NCBI RefSeq assembly: GCF_020268605.1
Contig: NZ_CP084222.1
Coordinates: forward strand, 3,224,001 to 3,288,000
Reading direction: 5' to 3'
Length of the DNA stretch: 64,000 nucleotides
Source: Arsenophonus apicola
Lineage (GTDB): Bacteria > Pseudomonadota > Gammaproteobacteria > Enterobacterales > Enterobacteriaceae
Positions 56,476 through 64,000 of the stretch are shown here, piece after piece. Within the stretch, counting starts at the first letter, position 1. Every line of letters begins with the position of its first letter. Both the position numbers and the translations under genes were made by a program. Below the pieces are notes generated by a model. That model was not told where the DNA came from and searched no databases. It saw nothing but the letters and a program-made list of their open reading frames with translations.

Positions 56476-59400
56476 ATGTATTTTTTAAACTGCCGCCAAA
56501 AACCGATAGCATTTGCTATATCACTTGCTACTTTAATTATCCCCGCTATTAGCTATGCTGAACAGCCATCTTCGGACAAGCAAGCAAACACGGAAAAAAA
56601 ACATTTAGGTAAAATTCAGGTTTCTGATATGTCACAACAAGATGAACATGGTTATGACAATATCTACGATAAAAATATTTCCAACATTTATATTGGCAAA
56701 GAGATGATAGAACGTTTCAAGGGGGCTTCCCCTGCCGATCTGTTTCAATCTACGCCGGGTGTATATAGCGGTGAAGCACGTAATGGCGCGGCAATCGATC
56801 CCAATATTCGTGGCATTCAAGGGCAAGGACGGATCCCCTTAACTGTCGATGGTACTGAGCAATCAATTACAGTAACCCGTGGCTACAATGGTGCCAATAA
56901 CCGAAACTATCTTGATCCTAATTTAATTAGTTCAATTGAAATTGAAAAAGGGCCTTCGCTATCACGTCATATTAAAAGTTCGATCGGCGGTGGCATTACT
57001 ATTAAAACAATTAATATTAATGACATTCTGCCAGCAAATGAAAACTTTGGTTTCGCGGTTAAATTAGAAGGTAGCAATAACGCGATTAAGCCGCAACTCA
57101 AAAATTTACCATTAGGCGAGGACTATCGTAATCTTCCTGGAGGAATGAAATCTTATGCCTTTTTATTTGATGATCCTTTAATCAATATCCATCCCCATCA
57201 TTACCATGATAGAAAATTAGGCGGTTTGGATGATTATGCTTATCGGGTTGCCATTGGCTTGCGCCAAGAGAAATTTGATTTATTGCTGGCCTCAAGTTAT
57301 CGCAATAAAGGCAACTATTTTGCCGGTACCAGGGGAGCAAATCGTTATCGTTATTCGCTTACTAATGAGAAGAAAAAAGAATTTACCAACCCTAGAATAA
57401 TAATCGATCCTTATATGCCTTTTGTTGCCAATATTTATCATCCAGGCAAAGAAGTGCCTAACACGTCCAACATGATGAAATCGCTGTTGCTAAAAAATAA
57501 TTGGCATCTGGCTGATGATTTAACGGTTAATTTTACTTATCGCGATTCCCGACTGGAATTTGGTGATATTATGCCCTCTCGACTGGGTTTTGTTGATGTC
57601 GAACATAATTTGGTTCCGCAATGACCTTTAGCTCAGGTGCACCAAAAAGCCGGTAGTGCCAGCCTTAAATACCAACCGCTTGATAGTCGATGGTTCGATT
57701 TTTATCTGAGTGCTTGGTTTAATCATACTGATGCAAATACCAATAGTGCAGGCGGCTACCCAAGAGCCCCAAAGGACAGAGATGCTGATTGGGATACTAA
57801 CACCTTCTATAAGTTTGGCACCGCAATTAAAAATCCCACTATTGATGGTAGTTTAATCAATAGCGCTAATAATAGTAATGAAAATAATCGCTGGGGTTTG
57901 GACATTAGTAATATATTTACCCTGACACCTAATTTAAATCTTACCCTGAACGGCCGCTTTCAGAATGAAAAATTAATTAACCATACGGAATATACTGGTG
58001 TAAGGGTTAGTTATTTCCAATATCCAGGCAAAGAAGGCCGTCGGCAAGAGTATCAACTGGGGTTTAAATTCGACTGGCAACCGGTGGAATTCTTAACTTT
58101 CTCCGCCGGCGCCAATTATGTGACTTATTGGTCAATTGATGATCTAGTCAATAGAAAAAGAACTGAAAAAATAAGCGGCTACCAAAAGAGCGGCTATCTT
58201 GCCGGCTATAATGTACCCTTTTTTCAATCAGTTAATCAACAAGATTATGACAATGATGCTTATGCCGATGACTGGAAGAAACGAATAAAAAAACTAGCTG
58301 CCAACAAACACCATATTTATAAGACAGAAATAGCTCGATTAACAGAGGCCTTAGCCGATAATAAAAATCAACTTAATGAGCAGCAAAAAATAGCGCTAAC
58401 AAACAATATCGATAAATTAAAAAAACAACGTATCGAGCTAACGCTGGCAACAAGAAAACAGTATACACAACAAGATGAATACCTGATTCAGATAGGTACT
58501 AACAAGCAAGTGCAAAAACCCGATATAAATGGAACCAATTATCGACCAAAATCGATTACCTTACTTTACAACCCTAACGATGGAAAATTGCATAAAAAGG
58601 ATAACCCTTTCTTTAACGGTAAAATAAATATAGATGAAGAAACGATTGATGCTAAAACTGGAAAACGGTAAAACGCTATTATTCTGATCAGATTACAGAT
58701 GGGGATAAAATTCTTGTTGCTCGGCCAGAAGACACGCTATGGCAAAAAGAGAAAAAACGCAAAGATCACGGTATTGCCCCTGTCCTCTCAGCGGGCATAT
58801 CGATCACGGATGATTTAAGTGTTTATCTTCGTTATGCCGAATCAGTCAGAATGCCCAGCTTATATGAAGACGGCGTTGGCTTTTCCGACGAACGTCGAAT
58901 TGTTATGGGTGAAAAAACCAAACCGGAACGCGCTAAAACACAAGAATTTGGTATTCACTATAATTTGGCAAATCTATTAAAAACAGAAAAACACGCTGAT
59001 ATTAAATTAATCTATTTTGACACCACGATAGAAAACGTATTCGATCGTGATATGGCATATAATTTTACCCAAATGGATAGACAGTTATTATCCGGTATTG
59101 AAATACAGACGCGTTATGATAATGATTTTATTTTTAGTGATATTAGTTACGTTTATAATATAAAAAATAAAGTTTGTGATCTTAATACCAGTCATTATTT
59201 AGATCCTTATAATCAACACAATATTCCAGAATGTATTGATGGTGGTTTTCCGGGTGGTTTTTTACGTACTGCAATTCAACCTAAATACTCCCTGAATATG
59301 AATTTAGGTGCTCGTTTATGGGATAAAAAAATCAAAATTGGCAGTCGATTTACCTATCATAGTAAAGCAGAAAATCGTGATGAAAAGCATTTGATGATAA

Positions 59401-59618
59401 TTAAACCTAATTCCTATTTAGGTACGAATAATAATCCAATGCGTTGGGATCCAATTTTTACAATTGATGCCTATGTGGATTATAAAATTAATGACAATAT
59501 GTCAGTAGAATTAACCGGAACCAATTTAACTGATGAATATTATCTCGACCCGTTAACTCGCTCTATGATGCCTGCTCCGGGAAGAACTTTTAAACTTAGT
59601 TTTAATAGTAAGTTTTAA
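56476..59618 (+). pseudogene. TonB-dependent haem/hemophilin receptor with a nonsense codon and a frameshift
   Basis: The start at 56476 follows TAAGGA and gives a signal peptide to SYAEQ. The plug domain has SPADLFQSTPGVYSGEARNG, NIRGIQGQGRIPLTVDG, and IEIEKGPSLSRHIKSSIGGG. TGA at 57622-57624 (codon 383) stops it. The frame then continues unchanged (PLAQVHQKAGSASLKY). A second lesion, one missing A at 58662-58665, is followed in another frame by VKRYYSDQITDGDK and then LRYAESVRMPSLYEDGVGF, ending LTDEYYLDPLTRSMM...FKLSFNSKF. The whole would be about 1047 residues, which fits large haem-protein receptors of the HpuB/HphR type. Both lesions fall in the barrel. Confidence 0.85.
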
Positions 59619-59675
59619 TTAAATAAACAATAACACAACCATATTAAACCAACTAAAATATTGAGATAAAAAATT

Positions 59676-60416
59676 ATGATAAGACTGTTAGCTTATATTG
59701 TATTATCTATTATTTTACATATTGCTTTAATATGGCTGTGCTTATCGACTTCGGCTAATTCTACGCCGACATTAGCCAGTCACCATAATATTTCTCCTAA
59801 TACAACAATTACCTTGATCTCAGCCAGTATAGAAACTACATCAGAAATAAATAGATCTTCTAGTGAATCGCTACCAATTATTCTACCTGATTCACCAGTA
59901 AATCCAGTACTAGCCGTTGAGCAGAAACAAGAAAAAATCAATAATAAAAAGAAAATAACAGCGGTCAAAAAAACTAATAATAAAACTTTCTCAGAAACCA
60001 AGAAGGAAATAAATAAGAATAAGAATCCATCGGTTTATCCCGCAGAGAATTTCAACGGCAATAATGACACCACCATGCAAGGCGGGGCTCTAAATCATGA
60101 TCCTTCTCAAATAAAGGTAGGTGAACAAAAAGAAGGTGAACGCTATTATTCACTAGTCAAACAAGAAATTGAGCGCAATAAAATATATCCCCGTCAAGCC
60201 AGAAAAAAACGCCATCGTGGGCGAGTATTATTACAATTTAATATTAATACTGACGGTAGCTTATATGACGCTAAAATCATTCGCTCTTCTGGTTTCAATA
60301 CCCTTGATAAGGCCGCATTAACGGCCATTGCAAAGAGTCGTTCGATCGGACCTAAGCCTGTTCATATAAGTTCAACCATGAGTACCGAAGTAGAGTTCAA
60401 CCTAGATAGAAATTAA
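59676..60416 (+). CDS. TonB-like energy transducer of the haem locus
   Basis: The 246-residue protein has one N-terminal membrane anchor (LLAYIVLSIILHIALIWLCL). A long Ser/Thr then Lys/Asn-rich linker follows, without the usual Pro-rich spacer. The C-terminal TonB domain has NKIYPRQARKKRHRGRVLLQ (the YP motif), FNINTDGSLYDAKIIRSSGF, and LDKAALTAIAKS. It would transmit proton-motive energy to the receptor. A dedicated TonB next to a hemophilin receptor is known in related loci. No ExbB/ExbD genes are present here. Confidence 0.85.
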   Translation: MIRLLAYIVLSIILHIALIWLCLSTSANSTPTLASHHNISPNTTITLISASIETTSEINRSSSESLPIILPDSPVNPVLAVEQKQEKINNKKKITAVKKTNNKTFSETKKEINKNKNPSVYPAENFNGNNDTTMQGGALNHDPSQIKVGEQKEGERYYSLVKQEIERNKIYPRQARKKRHRGRVLLQFNINTDGSLYDAKIIRSSGFNTLDKAALTAIAKSRSIGPKPVHISSTMSTEVEFNLDRN

Positions 60417-61346
60417 ATATAATACTACTTAATAAGCAACCTACATTTTAATCTCTTTTTGAACTAAATGAAGAGTGAGTACCTACAAGAATTCAACTAG
60501 GATCTGTTTTAACCGTGGCCGACTGTGCCGTTGTTAACTGAGCCAACACAGCTACCATTAATTGATAAAAAAATAAAACGCACAACAAGGAAAGAAGTGC
60601 GTTTTTGATGTCGATTAACTTACTGAAATTAAGACTAAATTTATTATTTTTTTTAACTGTTTATTCTACTTAGTAAATATCACATACTTGTACGATCATT
60701 TAATAATGATTACTTTTACTACTTTGCCCATTAGTATTTCATTACTTGTATCGATATAAAATCGATAAATTAATCCCTTTTATGTTATTTATACATCCCT
60801 TAGCTTTATTATTAATATTTTTTCATCGTCAAAAACGGTTATTCCTGGTTTTATTTTTGCTAACTTAAATTTACCTCGTTAGAATCAATATATCCGTACC
60901 TCTATTTTCTCCATCGTTTTTTAAATTTAAAATATAAATATACCCTGGTATTGGCAAAAGCCTTTAAACTAACTATAAGATTTTTAAATAAAAAACCGCT
61001 AAACTTATAATAAAAACAAAGCTGTTATATCTTCTTTTGTTAACTACATTAAACAAATTCTAAGTTATAAAAAAGGTTAATAATTAGCCTTGATTATTAG
61101 GTGATTTTCTGCTAATAGAATAAACCAAATTACTTTAATGCCAGTAAAATAACACGATGATTGAAAGATAAAACTAAACCTAAAATTAACATAAAACCTT
61201 AAAATATATAAAAAATCTAACATCATCAATTCATTGATTAAAAACTAAAAAAACATGATAAAAAAGATTTATAACATGAATAACTAATTGATATACACAA
61301 AATTTAAAAATATTTTTTAGCAACAAACAACAAGGATGATACTAAT
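60417..61346. other. Intergenic region with a small relic frame
   Basis: The 930 bp between tonB-like and GNAT genes has no full gene. On the minus strand a frame from about 60657 to TGA at 60493-60495 is open for 55 codons. It ends with ATG at 60556-60558 and VAVLAQLTTAQSATVKTDPS. It is GC-richer than its surroundings. This may be a relic gene end or a very short protein; I cannot name it. The rest is AT-rich without signals I can assign. Confidence 0.35.
60575..60606. terminator. Hairpin with U-tract downstream of the tonB-like gene
   Basis: AAAACGCAC (60575-60583) pairs exactly with GTGCGTTTT (60597-60605) around a 13-base loop, followed by T. It is symmetric enough to act in both directions. 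It lies about 160 bp after the tonB-like stop, inside the small relic frame. Confidence 0.6.
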
Positions 61347-61772
61347 ATGAAATTTATACTTACCGATAAAGAAAATATTGCAGAAGAAAATACTATCATC
61401 GATAGTCTGTGGAAACATAACTCCAACTTTACCACTGTAGATATGCATCCGCTAAGAGTGACTTTAATGGATAATGAAAACATTGTTGGTGGCTTGATTG
61501 CCAGAACATGGTGGGGTGGCTTAGATATCCAATATCTATGGATAGCAGAAAACTACCGAAAAAAGGGCTTTGGAAAAGATTTAATGAATAAAGCAGAAAA
61601 TGAAGCAATAAAAAGAAAGTGCCATATGGCCTATGTTGATACTTTTGACTTTCAAGCTGTTAATTTTTATAAAAAATTAGGCTATAAGGAATATGGCCAC
61701 TTAGACAAATTTGCACACTGTTACACCCGCTATTATTTATCAAAGCCGCTTAAAAGCACAGATGTTTGCTAA
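61347..61772 (+). CDS. GNAT-family N-acetyltransferase
   Basis: The 141-residue protein shows the GNAT fold: IQYLWIAENYRKKGFGKDLM holds the acetyl-CoA motif A (R-x-x-G-x-G), followed by AENEAIKRKCHMAYVDTFDF and the FYKKLGYKEYG motif B. The acceptor substrate cannot be told from sequence. It stands alone between long intergenic stretches and converges with the permease gene. An AAGGATG-type site is near the ATG. Confidence 0.85.
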   Translation: MKFILTDKENIAEENTIIDSLWKHNSNFTTVDMHPLRVTLMDNENIVGGLIARTWWGGLDIQYLWIAENYRKKGFGKDLMNKAENEAIKRKCHMAYVDTFDFQAVNFYKKLGYKEYGHLDKFAHCYTRYYLSKPLKSTDVC

Positions 61773-61813
61773 ATGGGTTAACTGTAACGACTAATCTACT
61801 ATTACTATTTGGA

Positions 61814-61844
61814 GCGACCAGCTAATTATGTTATGAGTGGTCGC
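61814..61844. terminator. Hairpin between the GNAT and permease genes
   Basis: GCGACCA (61814-61820) pairs with TGGTCGC (61838-61844) around a 17-base loop, and a T5 run follows near 61856. It lies between two convergent genes. Confidence 0.45.
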
Positions 61845-61878
61845 CATTATTACAATTTTTTCCGTTGTTAACTGTTAT

Positions 61879-63150
61879 TTATCTTTTAATTATACTTAAT
61901 AAACCGTAAATAATACTTGCAGCGAGGAGAGAATTAACCGTTGGTATACCTGTTTCCACTGTTATGCCAAGAATACTGGCTATTACACAGGCGAAAACAG
62001 CATTCCAACCAATTAAAGGTGTATCTTTATTGGCTGGGATTTTCTCCCCTTGTAGCGTTTCCTTAAGAATATTTCTATGAGTCTTTATAATAAAATAATC
62101 CGTTAGCATAACACCAACTATTGGCGGAAAAATAACCCCAAGAATAGTCAAAAAACCAACAAACCTGTCTAAAATACCTAAAACAGAAAGAGTTGTACCA
62201 ATAATACCAATGGATAAAGTCAGAATTGTGTAATTAACTTTTTTGCCCGTCAATATTGAAATTGAATTGGCAATACTCAATGACGATGAATAAAGATTAA
62301 TATCATTAACCCGCAAAGTAGAAAAGATGACTACTAATAAACCAATACCTCCAGCCGTTTGCGTCATAATGGTTACGACATCTGCCGTATTTTGTGCCCT
62401 GGCTAATAATATTGCCAGTCCATTAATAACAAATTCACCAAGAATAATTGATACCATAACCATCCAAAATACCTGACGACTATTTTTTGAGTATCGACTC
62501 ATATCTGGCGTAATAAGAGTGGCAACGATACATCCTCCCATGATTAAAGTAATTGCAGAAGATAAGGTTATCGTTTCACCACTAGGAACTGACTGAATCA
62601 AATCCATCATATTATGATGCTCAAGAATTCCTGCTGAGATAAATAAAATCACGATGACAAAAAAAGGAACCGCAATCCAAGCAGTAAATCGTAATGCTTT
62701 AAAACCAAAAGCAACTAAGATCGTCAAAAATAAACCAGATAATGTAGCTGACCATTCAAAGCCTAATTTATTGCCTAAAGCATAATTAAGTCCTTTAGCA
62801 AAGACAGCATTTTGTACTCCAAACCAACCGACCAAGCTAATGGCTATTGTAAGGCTGACCAAAACTGAACCAATACGCCCAAAACCACACCATCTGGCTA
62901 AAAGACTACTGGATAACCCTTCTTTCATTCCCGCAAAGCCTAAAGCAAAGGTAATAACGCCAAAAATAATACTACTAATGAAAATAGCTAAAAAAGCGTC
63001 AGTTAAAGTCATTGAATTACCTAGTACTGCGCCTAGCATAAATTGATCTAACGCAGTTAACATTCCAGCATGAACTAATGTAACACTCAGAAATGATAAA
63101 CGTATATTAGTGGGAACACGACTTGTTGGATAGTTATCTATTAAGTTCAT
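61879..63150 (-). CDS. NCS1-family cytosine/purine permease (CodB-like)
   Basis: The 423-residue protein has about 12 hydrophobic helices. It carries NCS1 family features near the N-terminus: LSFLSVTLVHAGMLTALDQF, GFAGMKEGLSSSLLARWCGF, GWFGVQNAVFAKGLN. Later it has GGCIVATLITPDMSRYSKN. It probably imports a nucleobase such as cytosine with a cation. No deaminase gene (codA) is beside it. A LuxR-type regulator gene lies just upstream on the same strand. The exact substrate is inferred. Confidence 0.8.
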   Translation of the reverse strand: MNLIDNYPTSRVPTNIRLSFLSVTLVHAGMLTALDQFMLGAVLGNSMTLTDAFLAIFISSIIFGVITFALGFAGMKEGLSSSLLARWCGFGRIGSVLVSLTIAISLVGWFGVQNAVFAKGLNYALGNKLGFEWSATLSGLFLTILVAFGFKALRFTAWIAVPFFVIVILFISAGILEHHNMMDLIQSVPSGETITLSSAITLIMGGCIVATLITPDMSRYSKNSRQVFWMVMVSIILGEFVINGLAILLARAQNTADVVTIMTQTAGGIGLLVVIFSTLRVNDINLYSSSLSIANSISILTGKKVNYTILTLSIGIIGTTLSVLGILDRFVGFLTILGVIFPPIVGVMLTDYFIIKTHRNILKETLQGEKIPANKDTPLIGWNAVFACVIASILGITVETGIPTVNSLLAASIIYGLLSIIKR

Positions 63151-63159
63151 ATAATTAAT

Positions 63160-63857
63160 TCACTTTGTTATGAAAAGAACACCTGGAGTTAAAAAACGTT
63201 CAGGTATAAAGTTATCAAGAGAATAAGTTTTACAGTATTCAATAAGTTGTCTGGCTGAATTAACACCCGTTTTTTGATAAATAACCTGTAATTTATGATT
63301 TACTGTTATAGGTGAGAGGTTTAAATATTTCGCTATTTCTTTACTACCGAGTCTTTGTTGAAGCAAAAATATTATTTCAAGTTCTCGTTTGGAAAAAAAA
63401 CAGCTTTCTTGATAAGTTTTTAATATATTGACAGCTTTTTTTCATGATAGATCAATGGGTTTATATTAAGTATTTTTTTTGCATTCCATAAAATTGCAAT
63501 ACATTGTTTATCTTTATTTAAAATAGGTATTTTTTCACTGATATAAGGTATTAAGATTGGACTCCCATTCCAGTAATCTATTTCAATTACTCTCGTCGTA
63601 GAAGATTCAATTTTCGTTAATTCGTCATGTTCTTTAAACACCTGAAATAATTCACTCCAAGTAGTAGGAAATGCTTTATCCATTTTACCTTCGATAGAAA
63701 AATTTTTTGGTGTATTTGTGAAGAGACGAGCAGAATTATTCATATAAATATGTTCTGACTTTATACTTTTAATTCCCCAAGGTTCATCTAGATTTTCTAC
63801 CATCGTAATAATTGAATCGATAATATTAATGGATTTATCATTGATATTATTGCTCAT
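63160..63857 (-). pseudogene. PAS-like/LuxR-type regulator, frameshifted in an A-tract
   Basis: The first frame (ATG at 63857 after AGAGG) encodes a PAS-like sensor part (YMNNSARLFTNTPKNF, LIPYISEKIPILNKDK) and stops at 63420. One missing base in the 7-T run 63436-63442 (coding A-run) explains this. Restored, the frame reads AVNILKTYQESCFFSKRELE and then the LuxR helix-turn-helix RLGSKEIAKYLNLSPITVNHKLQVIYQKTG, ending at 63160, about 232 residues in all. The order PAS then HTH is typical of such regulators. Its 3' end lies 9 bp upstream of the permease gene start on the same strand, so it may regulate it. The signal is unknown. Confidence 0.75.
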
Positions 63858-64000
63858 CAACACCTCTTAATAACTTAGGTAAATAATATCATATGTAATT
63901 TCATAAGGTGATAAGATGGATTTGAAAATAGTTTTTTTTCAAAAAATATTTAATTTTATAATCCTAAATTTTAACTTTCTTTCTCACATTAAAAAATAAC

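Noticed and set aside
1..64000. tRNA, rRNA or CRISPR loci
   Set aside because: I found no cloverleaf with a normal TpsiC arm, no rRNA segment and no short direct repeat array. A short or divergent one could be missed by eye.

Overview
The window looks like a chromosomal segment of an AT-rich member of the Enterobacterales. The order emrD, fpr, yiiR, yiiQ, tpiA, the E. coli-like FdoG/FdoH/FdoI proteins and the SelA/SelB/FdhE/FdhD set support this. The strong AT bias, the many freshly broken genes, the large invasin-like surface proteins, two fimbrial operons and candidate host-directed effectors suggest a host-associated Morganellaceae-type symbiont or pathogen. Arsenophonus, Providencia or Proteus relatives are the best guesses. 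The genus is an inference; no rRNA or other marker is present.

Layout. 0-5 kb: the tail of a PA14-like protein, then core genes (emrD, fpr, yiiR, yiiQ, tpiA). 5-15 kb: two tandem inverse-autotransporter adhesins of 1593 and 1483 residues. 15-23 kb: an AlkA-type glycosylase and a chaperone-usher fimbrial operon with two chaperones. 23.5-33 kb: eda, followed by an accessory stretch with a broken HExxH metallopeptidase-like protein, a class D beta-lactamase with a nonsense codon, an ArsR-type repressor lacking one metal cysteine, a frameshifted SmvA-type efflux pump beside its TetR-type regulator, and two unrecognised effector-like genes. 33-38.5 kb: a GC-richer Csu-type fimbrial operon whose chaperone and usher are both broken. 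38.6-42 kb: UDP-sugar genes (UDP-glucose dehydrogenase and UDP-glucuronate epimerase) and a quinone oxidoreductase-like dehydrogenase. 42-54 kb: a selenocysteine and formate dehydrogenase-O block, with an in-frame UGA in fdoG, and an IS605-type element inserted in the last codons of fdoH. 54-60.5 kb: a Fur-box-headed haem acquisition locus made of a secreted hemophilin-like protein, a Slam-type outer-membrane secretion protein, a TonB-dependent receptor (broken) and a TonB-like protein. 61-64 kb: a GNAT acetyltransferase, a cytosine-permease-type transporter and a broken PAS-LuxR-type regulator.

How the genes work together. FdoG (Mo-bisMGD and Sec), FdoH (Fe-S) and FdoI (cytochrome b) form the respiratory formate dehydrogenase. 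FdhD and FdhE serve its maturation, and SelA/SelB supply and decode selenocysteine. In the haem locus the Slam protein should export the hemophilin, which would hand haem to the receptor powered by TonB; the receptor lesions put that last step in doubt. About nine genes carry point lesions. Six lie in A/T homopolymers or near them and three are plain nonsense codons. This fits ongoing gene decay, although homopolymer indels could also be sequencing errors.

The most distinctive items are the haem/Slam locus with an internal terminator between cargo and exporter, the exactly reconstructable IS insertion in fdoH, the poly-A-frameshifted metallopeptidase-like candidate effector, and the two unrecognised effector-like proteins.
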